DNA from: Chromatiales bacterium
Lineage (GTDB): Bacteria > Pseudomonadota > Gammaproteobacteria > Chromatiales > Chromatiaceae
Direction of reading: 5' to 3'
NCBI GenBank assembly: GCA_024762485.1
Contig: JANTHH010000002.1
Location: 1 to 40,117, forward strand
Length of the DNA: 40,117 nt
Position numbers and translations under genes: made by a program. Position 1 is the first letter of the stretch, and each line of letters begins with the position of its first letter. The notes under the pieces are model-generated. The model made no database searches, was not told where the DNA came from, and was given only the letters and a program-made list of their open reading frames with translations. Shown here one piece after another: positions 18,562-25,762 of the stretch.

Positions 18562-19553
18562 GCCGGCGCCTCCTCTTTGCTGGCCGCGGCAGTGCGTACC
18601 TGCATCGCCATGGACATCACCGCCATGCGGATGGCGATGCCGTAGCTGACCTGCTGCAGGATCACCGAGCGCGGGCCATCGGCCACCGCAGAGTCCATCT
18701 CCACGCCGCGGTTGATGGGGCCGGGGTGCATCACGATGGCGTCGGGCCTGGCATTTTCCAGGCGCTCGTCGGTGAGTCCGTAGAGCTGGAAATATTCGTG
18801 CTGGGAGGGCAGCAGCGCGCCCTTCATGCGTTCGTTCTGCAGCCGCAGCATGATCACCACGTCGACATCGCGCACCCCGTCCTCGAGGTTGTGGTAGACG
18901 TGCACGCCCATGGCGCGCGCCTCGCCCGGCAGCAGGGTGCGCGGGCCGATCACCCGCACCTCGGTGACGCCGAGGGTGTTGAGCGCCAGGATCTGCGAGC
19001 GGGCCACCCGGGAATGCAGCACGTCACCGACGATGGCCACCCGCAACGGGGTGAAATCGCCCTTGTGCTTGCGGATGGTGAACATGTCCAGCATCGCCTG
19101 GGTTGGGTGGGCGTGCTGGCCGTCGCCGGCATTGACCACGCTGACACCGGGTGCCGCCTGCCCGGCGATGAAATGGGCAGCACCGGACTGGGCGTGGCGC
19201 ACCACGAACATGTCTGTGTGCATGGCCTCGAGATTGCGCAGGGTGTCCAGCAGGGTCTCGCCCTTGGAGGTGGCGGAGACACTGACGTTGAAGTTGATCA
19301 CGTCCGCCGACAGCAGCTTGGCCGCCAGTTCGAAGGTGGTGCGGGTGCGGGTGCTGTTCTCGAAGAACAGGTTGGTGATGATCTTGCCGCGCAGCAGCGG
19401 CACCTTCTTCACCGGCCGGCCGGGCAGGCTGGCGAAAGACTCCGCGGTATCGAGGATCTCGGTGAGCAGGTCACGGCCCAGTCCGTCGATCGTGAGAAAA
19501 TGGCGCAGCCGTCCCTGATCGTCGAGCTGCAGGTCCTGGTTCTGGTTGGCCAT
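18558..19553 (-). CDS. pyrB: Aspartate carbamoyltransferase catalytic subunit
   Basis: A 331-residue catalytic chain that condenses carbamoyl phosphate with aspartate. The carbamoyl-phosphate motif STRTRTTF is at residues 67-74, the mobile-loop region [14 protein letters not shown] follows, and the C-terminal aspartate-binding part contains [11 protein letters not shown]. The roughly 20-residue N-terminal extension before the conserved domain is typical of class A ATCases that bind nucleotide effectors and associate with PyrC'. No pyrI regulatory gene is present. It lies two bases after pyrR and overlaps pyrC' by four bases. Confidence 0.97.
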   Translation of the reverse strand: MANQNQDLQLDDQGRLRHFLTIDGLGRDLLTEILDTAESFASLPGRPVKKVPLLRGKIITNLFFENSTRTRTTFELAAKLLSADVINFNVSVSATSKGETLLDTLRNLEAMHTDMFVVRHAQSGAAHFIAGQAAPGVSVVNAGDGQHAHPTQAMLDMFTIRKHKGDFTPLRVAIVGDVLHSRVARSQILALNTLGVTEVRVIGPRTLLPGEARAMGVHVYHNLEDGVRDVDVVIMLRLQNERMKGALLPSQHEYFQLYGLTDERLENARPDAIVMHPGPINRGVEMDSAVADGPRSVILQQVSYGIAIRMAVMSMAMQVRTAAASKEEAPA

Positions 19554-19555
19554 GG

Positions 19556-20107
19556 TCAGTCCTGGGTCTCCTGGTGGCGGTGGGTATGGCTGCGGCCGAT
19601 CTCCAGACTCAGCGGTGCGGGGCCATTGAGGCGGATGTGCTCCTGGGGCTCCAGCGGCGGGCGCAGCCCGCTGACATCGGGCTGGATCGGCAGCTCGCGG
19701 CCGCTGCGCTCGATCAGGGTCACCAGGGTCACCGAGGCGGGCCGGCCGTAGTCGAAGATCTCGTTCAGCGCGGCGCGGATGGTGCGCCCGCTCTGCACCA
19801 CGTCGTCAACCAGGATGATGTGGCGGTCCTCCACCTCGAAGTCGATGGCCGAGGGCCTGACCTTGGGGTTCATGCCGATGCGGGTGAAGTCGTCTCTGTA
19901 GAAGCTGATGTCCAGCTGGCCCAGCGGGTCACGGATGCCCAGCAGCCGGTGCAGCTGCTCGGCGATCCAGACGCCGCCGGTGTGGATGCCGATCATCGCC
20001 GGGTCGTCGAAGCCCCGGTCCTGCAGACGGTGGCGCAGCACCCGTGCCATACCCTCGACCAGGTCGTGGATGGCATCGTGCTGCATGAAGAGTTTGGTGT
20101 CAGTCAT
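19556..20107 (-). CDS. pyrR: PyrR, bifunctional pyr regulator / uracil phosphoribosyltransferase
   Basis: A 183-residue PRT-fold protein. The PRPP-binding motif is [18 protein letters not shown] near residues 97-114, and the flexible hood region contains [13 protein letters not shown]. In Gram-positive bacteria PyrR binds pyr mRNA; in proteobacteria it is often retained as a uracil phosphoribosyltransferase or regulator next to pyrB. The C-terminal 20 residues (His- and Glu-rich) extend past the core. It starts eight bases inside the end of ruvX and ends two bases before pyrB. I see no attenuator hairpin before pyrB, so RNA-based control of pyrB is not supported here. Confidence 0.92.
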   Translation of the reverse strand: MTDTKLFMQHDAIHDLVEGMARVLRHRLQDRGFDDPAMIGIHTGGVWIAEQLHRLLGIRDPLGQLDISFYRDDFTRIGMNPKVRPSAIDFEVEDRHIILVDDVVQSGRTIRAALNEIFDYGRPASVTLVTLIERSGRELPIQPDVSGLRPPLEPQEHIRLNGPAPLSLEIGRSHTHRHQETQD

Positions 20108-20498
20108 TGAGCCAGGTTTCCAGGATCAGTTTGGCCGCCATCGCGTCGACCCGCGTGACATCCTTGTGGGCGTCCCTGCCGAGCCGGGTCCAGGCCTCGC
20201 GTGAGGTCAGGCGTTCGTCCACCATGTGCACCGGCAGGTTGAAGCGGCCGTTGAGCTGGCGGGCGAAACGTTTTGCCCGCCCGGCCACCTCGGCCTCGCG
20301 GTCGCTCATCTCGTAGGGCAGCCCCACCACCAGTGCCTCGGGCTGCCATTCCTCGATCAGTCGGGCAATGGCCGCCCAGTCCGGTTTCTGCTGCACCGCC
20401 GACAGGGTGGTGAGCGGATTGGCGGTGCCGGTCAGCGTCTGGCCGACGGCAATGCCGATCTTGTGGGTGCCGTAGTCGAAGCCGAGCAGGGTTCCCAT
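20100..20498 (-). CDS. ruvX: RuvX/YqgF family Holliday-junction resolvase-like nuclease
   Basis: A 132-residue RNase H-fold protein. The first strand carries [15 protein letters not shown] with its acidic metal ligand, the middle strand is [16 protein letters not shown], and the C-terminal acidic pair lies in VDERLTS and [10 protein letters not shown]. YqgF homologues process the 5' end of pre-16S rRNA in E. coli and have been called Holliday-junction resolvases; the rRNA role has the better support. It starts 11 bases after algH and overlaps pyrR by eight bases. Confidence 0.94.
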   Translation of the reverse strand: MGTLLGFDYGTHKIGIAVGQTLTGTANPLTTLSAVQQKPDWAAIARLIEEWQPEALVVGLPYEMSDREAEVAGRAKRFARQLNGRFNLPVHMVDERLTSREAWTRLGRDAHKDVTRVDAMAAKLILETWLND

Positions 20499-20509
20499 CG
20501 GGCACCGGC

Positions 20510-21073
20510 TCAGGCATGACCCGCGTCGGTGCTGAGCAGATTCATGTCGACACCGAGCAGGCGGGCCGCCGCGGTCCAGCGCTTGTCGGCGGGCATGTCG
20601 AAGAGGATGGCCGGGTCGGCCGGGCCGCTCAGCCAGGCATTGTCCTGTATCTCTTCATCCAGCTGTCCCGCACCCCAGCCGGCATAGCCGAGTGCGATCA
20701 GGGATTTCTCGGGCCCGTTGCCGTTGGCCATGGCTTCGAGGATGTCGCGCGAGGTGGTGATGCTGATGTCATCGGTGATGGACATGCTCGAGTCCCAGTC
20801 GGCCGCCGGTGTATGCAGCACGAAACCGCGTTCCTCCTCCACCGGGCCGCCGAGATAGACCGGCTGCTGGTCGAGTCCGGGTGCCTGCGGATTGATGCCC
20901 ATGTGCGCCAGTACGTCGCTCAGCATCAACTCGGAGGGGCGGTTGATGACGATGCCCATCGCGCCGTCTTCGTTGTGTTCGCAGATGTAGGTGACGGTGC
21001 GCGCAAAGTTGGGGTCCTCGAGGCCGGGCATGGCGATGAGGAACTGGTTCTTCAGTGAGGAGTCTTCGCTCAT
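20510..21073 (-). CDS. algH: AlgH/YqgE (UPF0301) family protein
   Basis: A 187-residue UPF0301 protein. The start MSEDSSLKNQFLIAMPGLEDPNF and the core pattern CEHNEDGAMGIVINRP are characteristic, followed by LGYAGWGAGQLDEEI, another family hallmark. AlgH was named as a regulator of alginate genes in Pseudomonas, but its biochemical function is unresolved. The reading frame continues 12 codons upstream to 21109, but the family starts at the ATG used here. It is almost always paired with ruvX, as here with an 11-base gap. The 77 bases upstream, between tonB and algH, hold nothing recognisable. Confidence 0.93.
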   Translation of the reverse strand: MSEDSSLKNQFLIAMPGLEDPNFARTVTYICEHNEDGAMGIVINRPSELMLSDVLAHMGINPQAPGLDQQPVYLGGPVEEERGFVLHTPAADWDSSMSITDDISITTSRDILEAMANGNGPEKSLIALGYAGWGAGQLDEEIQDNAWLSGPADPAILFDMPADKRWTAAARLLGVDMNLLSTDAGHA

Positions 21074-21150
21074 GGGCGCATTATCCGGCCGTGGTGGTGA
21101 TGGGGGCAAGCCGTGTCGGTGTCATGGCCGTCCACGCCTGCCGTCGGTGA

Positions 21151-22038
21151 TCAGTTGGACGTGGACAGCTGGTTGCCGCTGCGGAATTGCCAGGTCCGGG
21201 TGATATCGAGGATATCCACTTCCTTGCGGATCTCCGGCGGAAAGGGTGAGAAGGGGGCGGCGAGGCGGACGATGCGGATGGCCGCGTCGTCCAGCACCTT
21301 GTGCCCGGAGGAGCGCACCAGGCGGATGTCGGCGACGCTGCCGTCGCTGCGCACGGCCACGTGCAGCAGCAGGTCACCGGTGAGCCGCTGCCGCTTCGCC
21401 TCGTCCGGGTAGTTGAGGTTGCCGATGCGCTCCACCTTGTTGCGCCAGTCCTGCAGGTAGGCCGCGTACTTGTATTCCTGGGTGCTGGCATTGATCGCCT
21501 TGCGGCGGTTCTTGCTGGAGGCAAGCCGGTTCTGCCGGTCGATCTGCTCGGTCAGCTGGGTGATCTCCTGCTGGGTGCTGGCCAGCAGTTGGGCCATGGT
21601 CGGTCTCGGCCTGGCCTGCACCGGGGTGTTGGTGGGACGGCTGTCGGCCGCCTGCCGGGCCTCGCGGGTGGTCAGCAGCGTCTGCTCGGTCTCCGCCGAC
21701 GGGGCCTGGCTGCCGCTGCGCTGGGCCTCCATGACGGCTTGCGGGCGCGCCTCGGGGGTGGGCTGGCTCGGCAGGCTGGTCGGCGGCTTGTCGATGAGCT
21801 CCTCGCCACCACCCTCCTGGCTGCTCTGGGCCAGGAACTGGGGATCCTCGACCGGTTTCGGCGCCTCCCGGGGCGCCACCATGGTGATGTCGATGGTGCG
21901 CTCGGCGGGCCGGGACTGGCCGCGGTGGATGTCAAAGCCCAGGCCGAGGATCAGCAGGGCATGGAAGGCGAGGGCGACCAGCAGCGCGGGACCCAGCGGG
22001 TCGGTCTGGTCGAAACCGGGTACGGACAGCTGGGTCAC
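21151..22038 (-). CDS. tonB: TonB-family energy-transducing protein
   Basis: A 295-residue TonB-like protein. One N-terminal transmembrane helix (about 17-35) retains the conserved His26, while the position four residues earlier, serine in E. coli TonB, is Ala22. A long Pro/Gln/Glu-rich periplasmic span (about 45-140) is followed by a charged helical stretch (about 145-195) and the C-terminal TonB fold (about 200-290) with GDLLLHVAVRSDGSVADIRLVRSSG. It resembles the TonB3 type linked with twitching motility in Pseudomonas. The start is GTG, overlapping the apbE stop (GTGA). No exbB/exbD is present nearby. Confidence 0.88.
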   Translation of the reverse strand: MTQLSVPGFDQTDPLGPALLVALAFHALLILGLGFDIHRGQSRPAERTIDITMVAPREAPKPVEDPQFLAQSSQEGGGEELIDKPPTSLPSQPTPEARPQAVMEAQRSGSQAPSAETEQTLLTTREARQAADSRPTNTPVQARPRPTMAQLLASTQQEITQLTEQIDRQNRLASSKNRRKAINASTQEYKYAAYLQDWRNKVERIGNLNYPDEAKRQRLTGDLLLHVAVRSDGSVADIRLVRSSGHKVLDDAAIRIVRLAAPFSPFPPEIRKEVDILDITRTWQFRSGNQLSTSN

Positions 22039-23102
22039 GGCGTGCTTGCGCTGGCCGGGGTGATGACGATGTCAGCGCCGTCGGCGTCCAGGAGATGCAG
22101 CCGTTGCTGCATTGCCGGCGTCATGTGCAGGACACCGGCGCTGTCCACCAGCAGGACCTGGGTGATGCCCATGCGCGCGGCGATGCGCGGCCACTGTGCC
22201 GGTCCGGCGACGAACAGGGCCGTGGCGGCGGCATCGGCCGTGGCGGCATCGGTGGAGACTACGGTGACCGAGCGCGTGCCCTGTGCCGGGTAGCCGGTGC
22301 GCGGGTCGATGATGTGGTGATAATGCCGCCCCTCCCAGGTGAAGCCCCGTTCGTAGTCGCCCGATGTGAACACGCTCTCGTCGCCCGTGGTCTCCAGGTA
22401 ACCGAGCACGCCCTCGCCGTCCGCGCCACGGATGGCGATGCGCCAGGGGCGATCGCCATTGCGGCCGATGGCGCGCAAGTCGCCGCCGGCATTGATGATG
22501 GCATTGTCGATGCCCAGTTCACGCAGGTGGGCGATGCCGAGATCGATGCCGTAGCCCTTGCCGATGGCGCCGAAATCGAGCTGGACCGCCGGGTTGCTGG
22601 ATTTCAGGCGGTAGTCGTCGATGGTGATGTCGCTCATGCGGGGTCTTTTGGCCACTTCCTGGCGAATCAGTTCCGCATCGGGCGGCGGACGCGATCGGGT
22701 CGGCTCGTCACTCTGGAAGCCCCACAGGCGGATGAGTCGGCCGATGGCCGGGTTGAACAGGTTGTCACTCTGTTCCGCCAGGCGTTTCGAGAGCGCGACC
22801 AGGGGCAGCACCGAGGGAGGCGCCGAAAAGGTCCTGCCCTCGGCCAGCAGGCTGTTGGTGCGCGTCAGCGGGCCTGGGGTCCAGGCATGCCACACCGCAT
22901 GCATCACGCTGAAGTCATCCTCCAGGGCCTTGCCGGCGGCGCTGGCGCGGTCCTCGGGCACCCCGGCGATAGTCAGGTCCATGAGGGTCCCGAAGGCAAG
23001 GAAGCGATGATGGTAGGTCCCGGGTTCGGGGGAGCAGGCGAGCAGCATCGACAGCAGCCCGATCGCCAGCAGCGGGATACGCCAGGGTGAGGTTCTCGTC
23101 AT
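22035..23102 (-). CDS. apbE: ApbE-family FAD:protein FMN transferase, lipoprotein
   Basis: A 355-residue ApbE with a lipoprotein signal ending in LLAC, predicting lipidation at Cys23. The core contains the segment FAFGT-like FLAFGTLMDLTI, FGAIGKGYGID, INAGGDLRAIG and the C-terminal STDAATADAAATALF motif that holds metal and catalytic residues. ApbE attaches FMN to Thr or Ser of periplasmic flavoproteins such as NqrC, RnfG or FMN-binding reductases. No such substrate gene lies in the window. It is fused into the run by ATGA overlap with gshB and GTGA overlap with tonB, so it is expressed with them. Confidence 0.92.
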   Translation of the reverse strand: MTRTSPWRIPLLAIGLLSMLLACSPEPGTYHHRFLAFGTLMDLTIAGVPEDRASAAGKALEDDFSVMHAVWHAWTPGPLTRTNSLLAEGRTFSAPPSVLPLVALSKRLAEQSDNLFNPAIGRLIRLWGFQSDEPTRSRPPPDAELIRQEVAKRPRMSDITIDDYRLKSSNPAVQLDFGAIGKGYGIDLGIAHLRELGIDNAIINAGGDLRAIGRNGDRPWRIAIRGADGEGVLGYLETTGDESVFTSGDYERGFTWEGRHYHHIIDPRTGYPAQGTRSVTVVSTDAATADAAATALFVAGPAQWPRIAARMGITQVLLVDSAGVLHMTPAMQQRLHLLDADGADIVITPASASTP

Positions 23103-24049
23103 CGCTTGAGCCGTTTCTCGATACGGTCCATCAGCATGCCACTGATGTTCAGGTCAAATTGGGCGTCCAGTTCGCGGATGCAGGTGGGGCTGGTGACGTT
23201 GACCTCGGTGAGATAGTCGCCGATCACGTCCAGGCCGGCAAACAGGATACCCGCTTCGCGCAGGCGCGGCCCCACTTGTGCCGCGATCCAGTGATCGCGT
23301 TCACTCAACGGCTGTCCCCGGGCACTGCCGCCGGCCGCCAGGTTGCCACGGTTCTCGCCCTCGCGCGGGATCCGTGCCAGGGCATAGGGTACGGCCTCGC
23401 CGTCAATCATGAGGATGCGCTTGTCGCCTTCGCTGATCTCCGGGATGAAGCGTTGCGCCATGGCGTAGCGCCGGCCGTTGCCGGTCAGCGTCTCGATGAT
23501 CACATTGCTGTTCGGGTCGCCGGCCCGGATACGGAATATGGAGGCACCGCCCATGCCTTCAAGTGGCTTGAGGATGACATCCCCATGGTGCGCCAAAAAA
23601 TCATCGAAGTCCTGGTGCCGGCGGGATACCAGAGTGGGTGGTGTGCATTGCGGGAACCAGGCGGTATAGAGCTTCTCGTTGGCGTCGCGCAGGGCGGCCG
23701 GCCGGTTCACCACCAGGGTGCCGCGGGCCTCGGCCTGCTCCAGCAGATAGGTGGAGAAGATGTACTCCATGTCGAAAGGTGGGTCCTTGCGCATCAGCAC
23801 CACGTCGAGTTCATGCAGTGGTGCCGTCCGGTGTTCGATGACCTCGAACCAATTCTCTGCGTTATCAAAGACCTGGATGCGCTGCATCCGGGCATGGGTC
23901 ATGTTTTCCTCAAGAAAAAGATCTTCCTGCCGCATATACCACAGAGGCCAGCCGCGACGCTGTCCCTCCAGCAGCATGGCGAAGCTGCTGTCCTTGAGGA
24001 TTTTGATTTGTGTGATGGGGTCCATCACGATGCCGAGAGCATGGGTCAT
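23099..24049 (-). CDS. gshB: Glutathione synthetase
   Basis: A 316-residue ATP-grasp enzyme that joins glycine to gamma-glutamylcysteine. It starts with the GshB-typical LGIVMDPITQIKILKDSSFAML, has the ATP-grasp lysine region DVILKPLEGMGGASIFR, and ends with the metal-ligand strand YLTEVNVTSPTCIREL. Length matches E. coli GshB. It is the first gene of the leftward nine-gene run and is divergent from pilG across about 265 bases. Its stop codon overlaps the apbE start. Confidence 0.97.
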   Translation of the reverse strand: MTHALGIVMDPITQIKILKDSSFAMLLEGQRRGWPLWYMRQEDLFLEENMTHARMQRIQVFDNAENWFEVIEHRTAPLHELDVVLMRKDPPFDMEYIFSTYLLEQAEARGTLVVNRPAALRDANEKLYTAWFPQCTPPTLVSRRHQDFDDFLAHHGDVILKPLEGMGGASIFRIRAGDPNSNVIIETLTGNGRRYAMAQRFIPEISEGDKRILMIDGEAVPYALARIPREGENRGNLAAGGSARGQPLSERDHWIAAQVGPRLREAGILFAGLDVIGDYLTEVNVTSPTCIRELDAQFDLNISGMLMDRIEKRLKR

Positions 24050-24094
24050 GAGGTGCGCCGCCTGATGGCTTGTGAATGGGTGGCAAGTTATGGG

Positions 24095-24152
24095 AACTAT
24101 TGTTGCAGAGGATGGCGGTGCTTGCTATTTTCCTCATTTAATAACAATAGTT
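24095..24152. repeat. Inverted repeat in the gshB-pilG intergenic region
   Basis: AACTATTGTT (24095-24104) and its exact reverse complement AACAATAGTT (24143-24152) are separated by 38 bases. They lie in an AT-richer island of the divergent intergenic region, which otherwise shows no convincing promoter. They could be paired operator half-sites or a chance repeat; nothing else in the sequence decides this. Confidence 0.55.
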
Positions 24153-24304
24153 AGCCCGGAATTTGCGGAAACAACGTGAATATCCAGAGGGCAGTGTTGC
24201 ACTTGCCAAATAAATGGACCGCGGTGTTTATGTGATGGATGGAGGGTCTGCCGTCCCCGGAGAGGGATGCATGGGCCTTGTTTTTGGTAGTACCCAGACA
24301 TTAT

Positions 24305-24310
24305 GGAGGT
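24305..24310 (+). promoter_or_regulatory. Ribosome-binding site deciding the pilG start
   Basis: GGAGGT sits four bases before the GTG at 24315. The upstream in-frame ATG at 24303 would place this site inside the coding region, so the GTG is the better start. Confidence 0.65.
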
Positions 24311-24314
24311 GGCC

Positions 24315-24722
24315 GTGCAGAATGCGGATGCAGACTTGAGTGGTTTGAAGGTGATGGTGGTGGATGACAGCAAGACCATCCGCCGCACGGCTGAGACCCT
24401 GTTGAAAAAAGCCGGTTGCGAGGTTCTTACGGCAGAGGACGGATTCGAGGCGCTGTCGGTGATAGCCGATAACCATCCCGATCTGATCTTCGTCGACATC
24501 ATGATGCCCCGCCTGGACGGCTACCAGACCTGTGCGCTGGTCAAGCGCAACGAGATGTTCCGTTCCACCCCGGTGATCATGCTGTCCAGCAAGGATGGGC
24601 TGTTCGACCGTGCCCGCGGGCGTGTGGTGGGTTCGGAGGAATACCTCACCAAACCCTTTACCAAGGAAGAGCTGCTTGACGTGATCCGCAAGCATGCCTT
24701 CACCAATTCCGATGCTGCCTGA
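24315..24722 (+). CDS. pilG: Type IV pilus response regulator PilG
   Basis: A 135-residue stand-alone receiver domain. The acidic pocket is Asp17-Asp18, the phosphorylation site is Asp61 in IFVDIMMPRLDGY, and the conserved lysine lies in YLTKPF. The segment DSKTIRRTAETLLKKAGC is nearly identical to Pseudomonas PilG as I remember it. PilG is phosphorylated by the ChpA kinase and promotes pilus extension and, in Pseudomonas, cAMP signalling. The GTG start is chosen for its GGAGGT site; an in-frame ATG lies four codons upstream. It is the first gene of pilGHIJ-chpA-chpC, and its promoter is not identifiable. Confidence 0.95.
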   Translation: MQNADADLSGLKVMVVDDSKTIRRTAETLLKKAGCEVLTAEDGFEALSVIADNHPDLIFVDIMMPRLDGYQTCALVKRNEMFRSTPVIMLSSKDGLFDRARGRVVGSEEYLTKPFTKEELLDVIRKHAFTNSDAA

Positions 24723-24767
24723 CAACGCCCTGTGACCAGGACAGCAAACTAACGAGTAATTTTCAAG

Positions 24768-25130
24768 ATGGCAAAGATCCTGATAGTTGATGATTCCCCG
24801 ACAGAGCTGCACGTGCTGACACAGATGCTCAAGGGGGCGGGCCACGAGGTGGTGGCGGCTGAAGATGGTGAGGAGGGCATCCTCAAGGCCAAAGAGGAGA
24901 TGCCTGCGCTGATCCTGATGGATGTGGTGATGCCGGGCCTGAACGGCTTTCAGGCCACGCGCAAGCTCAGTCGTGACGATGCGACCGGTCATATCCCGGT
25001 GATCATGGTGACCACCAAGGACCAGGATACCGATCGTGAGTGGGGCATGCGCCAGGGCGCCAAGGATTACCTGGTCAAGCCGGTCGACGGCAAGACCCTG
25101 CTGAGCAAAGTCTCCGAGCTGTTGGGCTGA
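24768..25130 (+). CDS. pilH: Type IV pilus response regulator PilH
   Basis: A 120-residue receiver domain: acidic residues Asp8 and Asp9, phosphoacceptor Asp52 in ILMDVVMPGLNGF, and lysine in YLVKPVDG. PilH opposes PilG in the Pil-Chp system, acting as a phosphate sink or promoting retraction through PilT/PilU. It follows pilG by 45 bases. The ribosome-binding site is weak. It lacks any output domain, so it must act by protein contact. Confidence 0.95.
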   Translation: MAKILIVDDSPTELHVLTQMLKGAGHEVVAAEDGEEGILKAKEEMPALILMDVVMPGLNGFQATRKLSRDDATGHIPVIMVTTKDQDTDREWGMRQGAKDYLVKPVDGKTLLSKVSELLG

Positions 25131-25140
25131 GGACGCGCCA

Positions 25141-25692
25141 TTGACCGAGCAGATTACGACCTCGCAACAGGTTTTCGAGCTCCTTGCGGATCTCGAGCAG
25201 CGCAGTCATACACATGCCCGTGTGCTGCCGATGGAAGTTCAGCAGGCAGATGTCTGGTCCGGGCTCACCTTCATGCTTGATGGCGTGCGCATGGTCTCGG
25301 CGATGAACGAGACCAACGAGATGCTCGCCCACCCCGAGCACATCACCGCGGTGCCCAAGGCGAAACCGTGGATGCTGGGGCTGGCGAATCTGCGCGGAAA
25401 CCTGATGCCGATCATCGATCTGCAGGCGTTTGTCGGCGGCAAGCCTATTGTGCCCGGCAAGAGCACACGGGTGCTGATCATCAACCAACGTGGCCTCACC
25501 TGTGGCCTGCTGGTTTCCAATGTGCTCGGCATGCGTCATTTCAACGAGGCGAATCGAATCAGTCACGCGCGAATGGATGGCACCATCGGCAATTACATCT
25601 TCGAGGCCTTCGGTCTCAACAAGGAGGTGTGGCCGGTATTCAGCATGTCGGCCCTGGCCGCGGACCCGGAGTTCCGATCCGCTGCGGCCTGA
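25141..25692 (+). CDS. pilI: CheW-like coupling protein PilI
   Basis: A 183-residue CheW-domain protein that links the PilJ receptor to the ChpA kinase. The core includes [21 protein letters not shown], the typical CheW strand, and [16 protein letters not shown]. The start is TTG at 25141, backed by a GAGGA site (25129-25133) seven bases before it; the next in-frame ATG would remove 30 residues of the family-typical N-terminus. It follows pilH by ten bases and precedes pilJ. Confidence 0.93.
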   Translation: MTEQITTSQQVFELLADLEQRSHTHARVLPMEVQQADVWSGLTFMLDGVRMVSAMNETNEMLAHPEHITAVPKAKPWMLGLANLRGNLMPIIDLQAFVGGKPIVPGKSTRVLIINQRGLTCGLLVSNVLGMRHFNEANRISHARMDGTIGNYIFEAFGLNKEVWPVFSMSALAADPEFRSAAA

Positions 25693-25750
25693 GGCTGCCT
25701 TTATAACGAAGAAACTGGAAGTCTACTGGCCGTCGAGACGACGCCATACC

Positions 25751-25756
25751 AGGGGG
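25751..25756 (+). promoter_or_regulatory. Ribosome-binding site deciding the pilJ start
   Basis: AGGGGG touches the ATG at 25757 but is six bases before the ATG at 25763. The second ATG gives a 682-residue PilJ. The open frame upstream of this, back to 25490, overlaps pilI and lacks PilJ features. Confidence 0.6.
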
Positions 25757-25762
25757 ATGTCA

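Noticed and set aside
18726-19751. 341-codon plus-strand open frame opposite pyrB
   Set aside because: Antisense to an unmistakable aspartate transcarbamoylase; composition is that of a shadow frame.
25490-25762. N-terminal extension of the pilJ frame into pilI
   Set aside because: It overlaps pilI out of frame and adds a non-conserved stretch; PilJ homologues begin with the transmembrane region as at 25763.
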